Positions 21,891 to 33,431 of a stretch of DNA of 64,000 bases are shown in pieces. Below the pieces are notes generated by a model that saw only the letters and a program-made list of their open reading frames with translations, was not told the origin of the DNA and did no database searches. This stretch comes from Megalonaias nervosa (lineage: Eukaryota > Mollusca > Bivalvia > Unionida > Unionidae). The stretch is from assembly GCA_016617855.1 (NCBI GenBank), contig JAECUM010009861.1, forward strand, positions 56,243-120,242, written 5' to 3'. Positions within the stretch are counted from its first letter, which is position 1. Each line of letters opens with the position of its first letter. The position numbers were made by a program, and so were the translations under genes.

Positions 21891-24800
21891 AGGGACTCTT
21901 GTTTCCTTTAACCAGAAAAATAGGAAGTTGGGAGTAAAAATAATGGCCACAAAAGTAAAGAGAGAACCATATGAAAATTTTGGGGAAAATTTGTTATTGG
22001 CCTTGAAAGTGGAAGTTGTATATGCTTTTGTGCATTGGAGGAATGGATACATCATAATTTATCTACGAGGCCCAAGAACTGGTTACGCAGTAGTCCAGGT
22101 TTCCTCAAACCTCTGCTACAATATTAAATATTTAGACAGTTGGGGTGCAAGGTTAGAGTGCATTACCTGTTATAAAAGTTGAAATTTGCCAAAACTACAT
22201 CATTGCAGCATAAGGTAGCCACTTGCCACTAGACTAGCAAAACTAAAAAAAAAAAAACTTGCAATGGGCCCAACCTGCATGAAATCCGTCTCAGACGTAA
22301 CAATCAAACCATCATAATTGTCCAAATTTTGTGGGGTTGGAAATGTCAGATTTACGTCAGACTATTAGTTTGGTTTCTTATAAAGTTACGAAGTCATTGT
22401 GGAAGTTTGTTCCATTTATTGAAATAGTGGTCATTCTCAAGGACCTGCTCAAGTTCTGTAATATTTATACCTGTATTTCCAATAATATTGACATGTCAGC
22501 ATCTATGAATTTTGTGCGCAGGGTACATCATCTTGAATCCTTTAGTAAAGAAATGAAGGTTTCTTGGAACATCACGTCTATGCATTATAACCCCATACTA
22601 GATCCAACTAGTATAAATTTTAAGAAAAAATTGTAAAAGAATAATACAATACAGATGATTCTGTCAACTCCAGAAAAGCATTACCGACCTATTACCATTG
22701 GCAAGACAATAAAAAATTTTTAGTTCATCCATGGAGGGACTTCATGTAATGCACATTTTGCAGTCATTGATACATGGATGTTCAAAAGAGAAATATAAGT
22801 GCATGGATTTTTATGACTGAAAATGAGCACACACATTAATGAATCTTATATTTCAAATTACACTTGCAGCCTTCTCATCTTTCATAAATAAAGGGATTAA
22901 TTTCAGAACTACATACCTGGGACAGTGCATTAATCTAAGAATATTATTGTAAATGTAGATGGTTAAAAGTATCAACTTCCTACAAAGGTTGATGGTTCCA
23001 CTATATTCATTGTTGTATTTACCAGCATAATAGACTAAGCCAAGCAAGGACTCTGTCTTCAAAAGTTTAAACAAATCCACTTGTTGATAAAGAGCTTTCA
23101 GACCTCTCTGATGATGGTTAGTGGTTGTTTACTCGTAAGAAGAACAATACAATAAAATAAGTCCACGACTTTGACAAAAATTATATATGCATAATAACAC
23201 ATATTTTCATTTCCACTGAAACCCACTCTACAGGTAATTATGTTTTACATATCTAGTGATGTAACAACTTGGTTGCTTCAAACATGCGAGACATTGTCTC
23301 ATAGAATGCAAGAATGAATAAAAACTGAAGTTTTTGTCAGAAAGAAAGAAAATGTATGGGCTGCACAAGTCCCATGAAGTGGACCGATCTGTTTATGAAG
23401 ACTAGAAATAACTGCCAACACATAAAACAGATGTTTAGGAGTCTTTGCTATGCAGAATTGTCAGTGTACTTGAAGATATTTAAATGCAATCACTGTAGTC
23501 AACTTTGTGTATGTGATTTGGATTTTTAACATAGCTTTAAAAAAAAATTCAGTCATATCACTATGTCATCAAACACATCAAGAAATTGTGTCATAATTAA
23601 TAAGTAGTCTTTGGCTCATAATTAGGTCAGCCAAGATGATTATATATACCTTTCTACCAAGTTTTATTGTACTTGGACAAGAAATGTTTGTTCTAGATCA
23701 TGTGAGGCACCTAACTTGACCAGTCACAGAGATACTGCCAGGGTGTACAAATATTGTACAAATTTCCACATTTGGAAAATAGTGATGTGTGACAAATCGA
23801 ACATATTAGTTCAAAGTCTTGTATACAAAAATGCACCCTGTGCAGTATTAAGTTTTTATTAAGGCATCAAGACAAACTGAATAAGACAAAACAAAAATTT
23901 ACTTAGTAAGAATATTTATTTGATCAAAATACCTGTCCATTCCAAAGTCTGCAGCTGCAAGTTAATACAAAACTATGCTTATTTATAACAGAAAGATGTA
24001 ACGGATGCGTTATGCAATTTATCTGTTTTCATCACATTTATATATGTGCAAACTTTTGTCCATTTCTGGAGGGTTAGCTTACAGTCAATGGCTGGGCCGA
24101 AGATTACTGAATGTGCATAATGAAAATAGTGAAGGATGAAGTGAGTTTCTCCCAAAGAGTAGCATTTAGTGAAAAAAAAGATTTAAAAAATAGTGAATTT
24201 TGAAAATAATTTGTGAAAAATACATTGACACTAGCTCCATCCACTTTGATGGTCACTACTGTATTATATGAAAATCACAAACTAAAACACATTATTAACA
24301 TTCTATACATGTATAAATATATTTGCAGCCCTATTTGCTGATATACACAAACTTCGCTTGTTCTTATAGCTATTTGTCAACCTATGATGCTCTGGCAGAC
24401 TTGAACTTTATTAACTGGTCTATGCTCAATTTGTTTTCAAGAGCTCAGGTGCTAGCCTACGGGTTCTCTGACATTACTTTCACTAATGCAGCACTTGTGA
24501 ATCTTCCACAGGTAACTTTTAAATTATCTTGGAGTCGGATAACACTTTAAAACTCCAAAATAATGCTTCAGCATTGGTAGCTTGCAGGTCTTCATTTGAT
24601 GAATGAATGTATTCCAGACCTGAAATCCGCTGGGTGCTCTTAATTTTCACAATAGCTATGCACTTTTTGTTAGCAATGCACTTCATATTGTCTCTGATAC
24701 CACGTCCGATGCTAAAATCTGATGGCACACTGTGCAAAAAGCATAATGTACGTCAATCTTCGATGGTTCAATACAATGCCAGTTTTTGGTGTGTTCCAAA

Positions 24801-26112
24801 CTAAACTTCACTTTTTGGGGAATAAATTTCCTTTTCCTTGGCAGTGAAGACAATTTAACTGTAGCTCATTTACAAATGGACATTAATCCAAAAGATGTGA
24901 TCTCGAAGAAACAATTTAAAAGATCATGAAATCACAGAAACCAGTGAAAATGAAGAACAAAACTTCGAAACAGAATCTAGATTTAGTCCCTGGATCTTAA
25001 TAAAACTGCCATGTGAACAGATGGCATGGTTTAAATTTGCACCCAACAGAACAAATTCATTAAAATTTATCAAAATCCAATTCTGCAGAATGTCCATGTT
25101 GCTGGAACAAAAATTTGAACATGTATCTCTTCATGTCACCGGTTCAAGCAGACATCCGTAAAGTACCATATATAAAAATCTTTAAATATTTCACAAATTC
25201 CTATACTGGTCTATTCCGAAAGTAGCCAACATTGCTTTCTGTTAAAAAATCACTTTAAAAAAATGTTACAGTAAACTAGGATCGACTGGTAAGTCATGTG
25301 TCTTCAATAAGCTGACCTTCTATGTTCAGCGATTAGGCCCAAATTTACCTTGGTTTCAGGCACAAAATTTGTTATGGGTACTTCTTACAGTTACCCATAT
25401 ATGATAAAATCATCTTAATCAAATTCTTTTAAAAAGCCATCTTCAGTGAGTGTTTGTTTGAAGAAATTCACAGTTGCTATGTAAATTATTTTTCACAAGT
25501 ATTTGTAAAACTTCTCTTATAAATGTAGACTAAAATGCACTAAAATGCTCGCTACATGGCAAACTGTACGAATTGGATATATGTCTACTAATATCATGAC
25601 TAGCAGTATAGGACTGTTATCGGCACCACTGCTGATATCGCGACTAGCACTTAAGGGGATAAAGGTTATTTTATTCCCAATTTAAGTTGATTGAGAATTT
25701 GGAAATTCTTTATAATTTTTTTTTTGCATGTAGAGTGAATCCATTAATCACTATCGCGACACATGAAATTCATGCCAAAATCGTGATGGTTGGCAGCTCT
25801 ATTTTTCTCGCCAAACACAGTAATTCAAAAAGGACGGCAGCTGCTCGATTTTTGATGAACTGTCAAAGAAACCAAGATTTGAAGAAAGTTTCAGAAAATC
25901 TTGAATGTTACATTACATATGGTTACGACACGTTAATAAGGTGGGAAGCATGTTGCATAATGAGAAACAACTCTCTAACGTTGGAAATCAACATTTAAAT
26001 TTTAGGATGTAAACGTGCCAAGGCTTTTAGATGCATTTGTGAGCAGCGATGTCAATGAAATAATACCCGTGAACTGGAAAATTCTTCACAAAAACCATAT
26101 GAATAGTTTCTC
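21891..26112. other. 4.2 kb without a recognised gene
   Basis: The frames at 21928-22182, 22331-22636, 24323-24550 and 25687-25998 show no domain and no consistent splice structure. A fragment at 23508-23575 (TGATTTGGATTTTTAACATAGC…) is the 3' tail of the SINE family found at 28.7-29.5 kb. Confidence 0.5.
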
Positions 26113-26290
26113 AGATTGTGGAAGCTGACCAAGCTAGCAATGCATTTGCCTCTTCATATAGCAGATTGTGAAAGAAGGTTCTCCGCACAGAACACTATTC
26201 ATACACGGATATGGAAGAGATGAAGTTCAGAAACGATTAACAAATTGATGCTTATACAGAGAAGGAATACTGAGAGATCAACTATGACAA
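26113..26290 (+). pseudogene. hAT-like transposase C-terminal (dimerisation) fragment
   Basis: One + frame reads LAMHLPLHIADCERRFSAQN, which matches the hAT dimerisation block ('LP.S.A.CERGFSAQN/MNRIKT.LRNRL'), followed by 'TIHTRIWKR', a stop, and 'INKLMLIQRRN' in place of '..LD.LM.I'. The zinc-finger and RNase H-like catalytic parts are not recognisable upstream. It is a broken remnant of a hAT transposase or a hAT-derived gene. Confidence 0.6.
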
Positions 26291-26904
26291 TTTTCTTCTT
26301 CTACCCCATCCCCAACTGCCAATGTTTTCTACTTGATCCAGGTTTTGATGACAAGGGGAGATCCCTTCTTCTGCAATAAGATCAAGACATCATTAACATC
26401 AACTGATCTCGTGTATTATACAACTGGTCTATGACAATGCCTATAAGCTTCAGGTTGATAAAAAAATCTCACTGAATTTGATCTCCAGAGTGGTAACCAG
26501 CGTAGCCAATTGGATACAAGATTATCTCATTAGTATACATAGATCTTACTCATAATCAAACTTACTCAACATCTTGTAAGACCATTTAAGATCAAAATCA
26601 TACAAGAAATATATTTCCTGATTGTTGACAAACTTGGCCTGTCCGATGCCAAGTCACATTTTGAATCTGCACAGGGCCATAGAGAGCGATCACGGGCCCT
26701 GGGGTATGAACACCCGGGCCTCACTTAGTTCTTGTTCAAACAAAATTTTTCTTTTATAAAATTAAAAAGTGTTGTTCGGGCGGGGCCCCTTACGAGCCCG
26801 AACCCGTGGATATCCTCGGTCCCCCTTCCCCCCCCCCTCCTCTTTTCGGTTCTGAATCTGCATGAATGGTACGCAAAATTGTACTCGGCCAGGATCTTGA
26901 TGTG
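26291..26904. other. Non-coding left flank of the giant inverted repeat
   Basis: Mostly AT-rich, but 26660-26890 is unusually GC-rich (blocks of GGGCCC, GGGGCCCC and a C-run) and looks like a decayed MITE. Nothing here is shared with the sequence beyond 61396, so the inverted repeat ends at 26905. Confidence 0.5.
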
Positions 26905-27100
26905 TACGAGGGCCGATAGCGGCCGCCAAAATACAACATCAAAGTAACATGAATTTGTACATGTACATATTTTATACGTGACGGATCAACATATTAAAGT
27001 AATAGAGATTTGTACATGTACACATTTAGCTCAAATGTGTACATGTACAAGTCTCTGTTACTTTGGTATTGTATGTTGGCGGCCGCTATCGGCCATCGTA
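26905..27100. mobile_element. 196-bp foldback element at left outer boundary
   Basis: The segment is itself an inverted repeat: its ends read TACGA..GCCGATAGCGG outward and the complement ending …GGCCATCGTA at 27100. A 32-bp-arm hairpin sits inside (26996-27064) containing the palindrome GTACATGTAC twice. It begins and ends with TA, as a Tc1/mariner-like MITE flanked by TA would. No homology with the right side extends beyond 26905. Confidence 0.8.
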
Positions 27101-27337
27101 TGAACAAATCTCGATTACTTCACAAGTAAAACCAATTAGCGACATTCCTTGCGCAGTAATAAATTAGAAAGGACAATTCACCTTCCTGATAAGGATTTAA
27201 CCTCTCGGCTTATTTATTTGTTCGTCTGAACCAAATTACACTGGTCTATGTTAGCTAGAAAGCGGAAGAAAATCTACAGCCCTGTTATATCGAAATTGTA
27301 GTTGGATCATCTCAGTTATAAGTAATCATGTAAGTAC

Positions 27338-27366
27338 ATCTCTCTCTCTCTCTCTCTCTCTCTCTG
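27338..27366. repeat. (CT)n microsatellite
   Basis: Perfect CT dinucleotides; mirrored as (GA)n at 60933-60962. Confidence 0.95.
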
Positions 27367-28091
27367 TGACTGTACACACATCCATCCATCCATCCATACA
27401 TACTGTGTATCATTTCATTTTACTGTAATTAATACCATAATTGGCCTTGACGAGGGAAATAGTTTAGCTTTCATTCTGTGAAATGAATACGAGTTTGTGA
27501 TTTTTGAAGGTGTGGAAGCGTTAGCACTGTTCTACCACTGAATATAATTAACGTCCTATTTACGTCATTGGAAAGGTAAAATAATTTCTACACAAATTAT
27601 TCAAATTGCTTAAACTATAATGACAGCTTTCTGCAAGTTGTATTCATATGTAATATGCTTCTTTATTTGTTAGGTCAGAAAGTTAGAAGGCTTTCAAGGA
27701 AAAGAAAAAAACGTACGTAATTTCAATTTTTGCTTCATATTTCCCTGAAGGATATCGGAAAAAGTCCAGCATAAACTAGTCGGCATTTTTGTTCTCCAGT
27801 TTTGCAGACAGAATACTTATGGAGCAGCCACGTAAGTTTTTAATAAATAACCTTTCATATATATAAAGCAGTAAAATAGTGTTGACTCTGTCTATAATAC
27901 TTTTGTGTCTTGGCTCACGATATATAGCCTATATTTTAATTATCATTATAATGCTGATTTCTGAATTTTCTGGATTTGCTTGAACATTACCACACTGATA
28001 ACTTTAATAAGAAGGTTTATTCGATGGATTAATTATGATACAAAAAGCTATATAAATTTCTCATTGAATATATTCTTAATTTTGATTTCAT

Positions 28092-28178
28092 TTATCTCGT
28101 CTTGCATTACGCTGAGAAAAACTTCACGTACAAGGAAATATCGAATTTATTAGAAAAACTTCATGACACAAATCTGAG
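28092..28178 (+). pseudogene. Integrase-like gene, exon 2 (helix-turn-helix), left copy
   Basis: Encodes YAEKNFTYKEISNLLEKL.., a recognition-helix pattern shared with N-termini of integrase-core transposases repeated in fish and mollusc genomes. It ends in GTAAAG and joins exon 3 through a split Ser codon. Its upstream AG is mutated in this arm only. Confidence 0.65.
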
Positions 28179-28705
28179 GTAAAGTGCATAATAAATTTTG
28201 TATTGTAGTTATTTCTGATTTTAAATACAATCTGATATGTGTGTAACGACTGTCACATTTCAATCATAAATACAGGTTAGGCTTTTGCATTTCATGAATA
28301 TTTCAAGTCACTATGAGATGTATATGTATTTACATGAGTGGGTAGATTAAAACAGCCTACATTAAGATTTCTAAAAAGGAATACCATTCATTAACATTTA
28401 AATTAACACTAAGAACAATGGCTGGTCCAGGTTGTAAGAAAACTACCAGACATTTAGTTTTTGTTGTTTAAAATTAAGATTCTTTATCAAATTACTCCTT
28501 TGCTCGTTATATTTAGATATGTGTTATATACTATTTACATCAGTCATCGTCAATACAAATATGCCCACTTCCTTAGTAACTTCATTCATAGCATAGTTAG
28601 CTATATGCATGTAGCTTATTGTAATGATTCAACATTGGAAAACCCTGAAAACGATTGCGGTTAACATTCCATTTTTCTGCCCAGGTCTTGAATTGCATTA
28701 GAGAA

Positions 28706-29075
28706 TGTGTGTGTGCGTGTGCGTGTGCGTGTGTGCGTGTGTGTGTGATTTGGATTTTTATTGTAGCGTTAAAAATTTTCAGTCGTATAGCTTAACAATT
28801 TTTAAGTCATATCGCTACGATGTCTACAATGTGACAATTTATAGTGATATCTAGCACCGGGGCATCATATCGCAGACATTTGGCATGATGTCACACCCAG
28901 TCACATTATCTTGACACCAGGCAGACCAGTTCTAACACTAACCTCTTCAGGCTGAGCGCATAGCGAGGCAATTGTTAGGATCATTTTTTTAAGTCTTTGG
29001 TATGACTCGGCCGGAGTTCGAACCCGCGACCTCCAGCGTCCGAGGCGGACGCTCTAACCACTAGGCCATCAGAGC
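28706..29075 (-). repeat. tRNA-derived SINE, left arm copy 2
   Basis: On the minus strand the head is GCTCTGATGGCCTAGTGG with TTAGAGCGTCC and the B-box GGTTCGAAC, followed by a ~300-bp body and a (CA)n tail at 28706-28748. The tRNA-like head ends in CGAGTCATACC rather than a closing acceptor stem, so this is a SINE and not a tRNA gene. The same family recurs at 29163-29496, 58800-59118 and 59214-59584, with tail fragments at 23508, 37806 and 50494. Confidence 0.8.
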
Positions 29076-29162
29076 GTTCTTGCAATAAAGTGAACAAAAT
29101 TTTCGCACCTAGTTGATTGCACCGATGACAGTATGAATAGTAAATATAAGGAAAAAGAGAGA

Positions 29163-29496
29163 GTGAGTGTGTGTATGTGTGATTTAGATTTATAACGTAG
29201 CTTTAACATTTTTTCAGTCATATCGCTACGATGTCTGCAGTGTGACAGTTTAAAGTGATGTCTAGCACTTGGGCATCCTGCCGCAGACATGTAGCATGAT
29301 GTCCCACCCAGTCATATTATCCTGACACCAGGCCGACCAGTCCTAACACTAATCTCTTAATGCTGAGCGCCAAGCGAGGCAGCTGTTAGTACCATTTTTT
29401 AACATTTTTTAAAGTCTTTGGTACGACTCGGCCGGGGAAAGAACCGGCGACCTCCCGCATCCGAGGCGGACGCTGTAACCACTAGGCCACCGGAGC
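29163..29496 (-). repeat. tRNA-derived SINE, left arm copy 1
   Basis: A second copy in tandem orientation with the one at 28706-29075, diverged from it by several percent, with its own short (CA)n tail. The B-box is altered in this copy (GGTTCTTTCCC on the minus strand). Confidence 0.8.
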
Positions 29497-29503
29497 GGTC
29501 GAT

Positions 29504-29522
29504 CGAGAGAGAGAGAGAGAGA
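29504..29522. repeat. (GA)n microsatellite
   Basis: Short GA run next to the SINE head; in the right arm the equivalent place has GATC repeats (58782-58797). Confidence 0.85.
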
Positions 29523-30829
29523 TTTCTGAATGAGGGAAGAAGCAACATCTACATTTATAGCGAAACAAGCTCCACCTCAGGGGATTCAGTATGTAACATA
29601 TTGTGAATTTAATACGACAAGCCATATTTCATATTTTAATTTTTTGTACGTTCGTATGAGATCATATGTGCTTCTTTGAAAGAGATAGTATGTAAGTGTG
29701 GAGAAGAATCAGTTATATCTCAGTGCCTATTGATGATATGTTCTGTGCTGTTGGCATTGACAGTGAGTGTAGTTACGAAGGGGATGCGCTTCTTGGCAGA
29801 GAGTTTTGCATCTGATGAGTGTGGTTCTGTCAGTGAGTTTATTCTAGTTTTCTTAGTATCTTTCTCTATATCGTTGTGCTTGTATCTTCTTCGTTTTAGT
29901 TGCCCTTTGGGTTCCATCAATCTTTTTCGTGGGCGTAGTACCATATATGTGTCTTTTATTTTGTTTGTGTGTTTGCTTTCTATGTACACCTCCACTTACA
30001 AGCCTCTTCATCTGAACGACCATTTTCTGATCTTTATGCTAAATACTAACGTACTACTTTCAGTACCAACGCCATACGAAAGAGACTTAAACGTGCTGGA
30101 ATGCCATCAAAGAGAGGACCCACTATTCACAGTATAAATCAAGTGAAATTGATTGTTCAGGTAGACTTTCATGAATGAATATGATAATAAATACCGATTT
30201 CTGAATTTTACATTTGTTTACGTAATATGTCATTTTCCTCCGTTCACAGTCGTTACATTTCTTCATGTTCCGAAACAACATATGTAATTTAATCATAACG
30301 ACCACCACGAACATACCTTAGACTCTTTCCGTAATTATATATTTTCCAAAGAGCCATATGTTAAAGAGCTGTATGTTAGGAAAAGGATTCTTCATATAGA
30401 ATTCAAAATGGCCTCCATCGCTTAACAGGCTTGAGGAAGCTGCTCTGGACTTTGTGCCGTTTCTCATGTCATATGTGATTCTTGACAGTGTTCATCTACA
30501 TTGGTGGTTTCGTCATGCATTGGTTGTTCTGTTGCAGTGTGTTTTTTCATTTGCTAGGTTTCTTTGGGATGGGTAGGGAAGAACTGTTAGGCTTCTTAGT
30601 CGATTTCAACCACTCGTACTTAAACCGTCTTTTGTTTCAAACATAACGTCATCATGTTATACTTGCCAGTCGACCCATTTATGCTACGATGGACCCTCAT
30701 TAACTGCATTAAATAGCAAGTCCTTGGCGTTCGATGCTACATTGTGCACTAGACTTATCAACCTGGGACTACATTCAACTTAACTTACAATGTAAACAGT
30801 AGTGAAAACAAGAAACGTTGTCAGGCGAT

Positions 30830-31601
30830 GAGCCATAGTGTATGGATCTAACACCCTCCGGTTACTCCATCAAGCGTTTCCACGCCACTCTCTAGGGGTT
30901 TCGCAAAGAACTCCATAATTCACGGTCTTTAATACACTACAACTATCAATTTCGAACACACATAGTTTAAACTGGTTCAAACCTCACTCACAGTGGAACA
31001 AAGGTCACTCCATTTTTCTGCCTCTACCGCAATCCTCCTAGTAGAAACAAAAAACGGGGCTGAATCTGTTTTTGGAGCGGTTTCCTAACCTACTGTTGTA
31101 TGGAAATTCGATAGCGGAAACCTGGTTATTCTTGAAAATTTAAATTTTCACTTTGACTGTCCTGGAAATCCATACATATCAAAATTTCTAGATTCTATTC
31201 ACATTTTCAACCTCAAATAGTCAGTTAGCCAGCTCACCCATCTTCATGGTCACATTTTAGACTGGATTCTTAACTGACCTGATGATAATGTTCTAACGTC
31301 TTCATTGAACGAACTTGCATCTTATCACCTCTGCGTCATATGCCATATCACCGTACCAGTCCCTTACCCTCCATCTCTGCTACTACGAGAAACCTTTGTA
31401 TGATAAATAGAACCAAACTAATGCATGACATCGAAGCAAACCTGGCATCTTCATTTTGTGTTGTAATGCCATGGTGTATGTTTTTGTAATCTTGTCGTTG
31501 CATATGTTTCTTTGTGTTATATAATACTGTAAAGCGTTTAGAGCTTCTAAAGATTATGCGATGTTCTAAGTCCATATTATTATTATTATTATTATTATTA
31601 T
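30830..31601 (+). mobile_element. Internally deleted non-LTR retrotransposon (endonuclease fragment + 3' tail), left arm
   Basis: Frames on the + strand between about 31120 and 31370 read NFHFDCPGNPYISKFLD, FNLK.SVSQLTHLHGH.LDWIL and a region like 'SDH.CV', which matches the C-terminal half of LINE AP-endonucleases ('DFN.H.D.P.N......FL', 'TH..GH.LDL'). Upstream 30860-30960 gives NTLRLLHQAF…SLGVSQR, like the '.GY..LHQ.R….GG.G' part. The element then jumps straight to a 3' end (TGTAAAGCGTTTAGAGC…) with an (ATT)n tail at 31577-31601. Reverse transcriptase is absent, so it is an internally deleted copy. It lies within an intron of the integrase-like gene. Confidence 0.65.
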
Positions 31602-32106
31602 CTGATAGTCGTCGAGCATACGTGAATAATATATAGAGAAAATTTCTATCTTAAATCTGCCCTTATGGGTCCGATTTTATTTATCATTTGAATTTATTTC
31701 GATGTTATTTCTATCCAGCAAATAGTTTCCTCTTTTTCATTCCAGTCGTTATTACCTGATTTGCCACACACCGTTGGCTACAGACAAATAACAGACACTC
31801 TTCGACAAATGAAAATACGCGTTCGTAGGTATATAGAGTTTGTTAAGCCAGAAAGAATGTTTCAGAGCTAGTGGTTAAATATTGTAAGATTTATCCTGTT
31901 TTGAAAGTACACTCTTTGCACAGTTCGTAAATATGACAGGCAAAGCATAAAATATTGCTTTTGGAATAACACAGAGATAGTCTGTTGACATCCTTCTCCA
32001 AGAATAATTGACAAGCGATTATGCTTTAAGGTCAGAAGTAACCTTTCTAAATTAGAGATTTAAGTAACATCACCTGTTATAGTTCCAGCTTTTGTGTCTT
32101 TTGGAA

Positions 32107-32107
<1 letters not shown>

Positions 32108-32200
<93 letters not shown>
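32108..32200. repeat. Compound (CT)n(AT)n(AC)n microsatellite
   Basis: Lies just upstream of the exon-5 acceptor of the integrase-like gene. Open frames of Tyr-Ile and His-Thr repeats here are artefacts. The right-arm partner (56145-56235) has different run lengths. Confidence 0.95.
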
Positions 32201-32201
<1 letters not shown>

Positions 32202-32218
32202 ATGGTGTGTGTTAACAG

Positions 32219-32341
32219 AGATACTGTAATGCACGTGATGAGAGAACTGGATCCTATTGGAGCTGACCTTCTCATAAGACGGCGAATACAACGAAAGGTG
32301 TATCTAACACATGGACCAAACCATGTGTGGCATGTTGATGG
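32219..32341 (+). pseudogene. Integrase-like gene, exon 5 (start of catalytic core), left copy
   Basis: Begins after GTTAACAG and encodes DTVMHVMRELDPIGADLL, a basic stretch and GPNHVWHVDG. The upstream intron ends in (CT)n(AT)n(AC)n. Reading through the donor soon meets TAG at 32372-32374. Confidence 0.75.
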
Positions 32342-33125
32342 GTACATACGAAAAGACATTAGTTTGGTTTGGTAGAATCTTACAGTACAGTTATCTATCT
32401 GCGTTGCTCTTTTGTTTTTTTACTTTTGAATAATCTTTGTTTTTCTTTGTAATTTTACAGCAAGGTCTGAAATATATTTTTCAAAATTTTAAACGCTATT
32501 TTATTTTAGTTAACCAAAGTTTCCTTACAATAGCACCTTCATACAACCGCAAAAACAAAGAAACGTTTTGAGTTTAATTATCCTACACACCGTAATTGTG
32601 CGAATGCCGGGTCAAATATAAATCATTATTTATACGACACCGTGTATTGTGTATGTCTGCTCTTATGAATATGTTTATTTCAAATGCGTTCAATTTTAAG
32701 ATGAACATCGTAACGCTCTTTTTCTATTACGAATACTTGCAATTGGGAACATGTAGACACTTTGAATTATAAATATATGCGACCGCCGATGGTGCTTAAA
32801 TTGCAAAAAGCCTAAATAAAAGATTCATTTATTAAGCAGATAACAATTCCATACGGTATTAATCTACTCAGTAAAAACAAAGTACCAAGAGTTGCAATTA
32901 TTACTTCAAATATTGATCCCGAACTTTCACTACAATACATTTATTACTCGATTTAATACTACGTAGTTGCTTGCCATTGTATTTTGTTTGGAATTATTTT
33001 CTTTTATCATTCCATATAATCATGCCTTTTTAGTGCCTCTGGTACTTAACAGCTACTGCAAAATCTCAGATGTGCCATAAACCCACACCCGAATTGTTCA
33101 TGATAGTTTTTACAAAGGCAGTATG

Positions 33126-33176
<51 letters not shown>

Positions 33177-33431
33177 GAAACCCGGATTTGATAATTTGTT
33201 AGTATCTTGTATTTTGTTTTTAAGTTAGTAAACATTTTGCACTTTAAGATGATAGATCGATGAGTTTGGAATATGCGAAATAGTTTGTATTATCAAACAC
33301 GTTTCAGCGATTGAATATATAAATACAAATACACAAATTATGTAATTACTTTCATCCAAAGTTTACATGTCTTCCCTGACCAGAACTCGTGAACTTGCTA
33401 TCTATCACTGTTTACGTTACTTAGAATATAT
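32342..33431. other. Non-coding between integrase-like gene and LTR-like insertion
   Basis: AT-rich, with one microsatellite. No exon for the rest of the integrase catalytic core (second Asp, Glu) was found. Confidence 0.5.
33128..33174. repeat. (CT)n microsatellite
   Basis: Perfect CT run; mirrored as (GA)n at 55172-55213. Confidence 0.95.

Larger units (their letters stand above)
27808..32341 (+). pseudogene. Integrase-like transposase gene, left copy (5 exons, broken, 3' end missing)
   Basis: Five exons join in phase: 27808-27831 (ATG at 27819), ~28091-28178, 30064-30160, 31746-31828, 32219-32341. The ~134 residues give an N-terminal helix-turn-helix region (NFTYKEISNLLEKLHDTNLS, then TNAIRKRLKRAG), a GYRQI…IRVRRDTVMHVMREL segment like the HTH_21/linker of IS3-type transposases, and GPNHVWHVDG, whose Asp (residue ~134) fits the first catalytic Asp of an rve/DDE core. 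The donor GTACAT follows, and no exon with the remaining Asp/Glu was found before the HECT gene. The acceptor of exon 2, intact in the right arm (TTTCAG), is here TTTCAT with a base lost, so splicing is disrupted. IS3EU-like membership is my guess. Intron 4 holds a compound microsatellite. Confidence 0.75.

Noticed and set aside
29676..30137. 153-codon hydrophobic frame (and its right-arm partner 58142-58621)
   Set aside because: It overlaps an integrase exon in a different frame, spans its splice acceptor, and is altered by an indel between arms. No domain was recognised.
32094..32375. Frames rich in Tyr-Ile and Thr-His repeats
   Set aside because: They are translations of (AT)n and (AC)n microsatellites. 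Only the 32219-32341 part is supported, as an exon.
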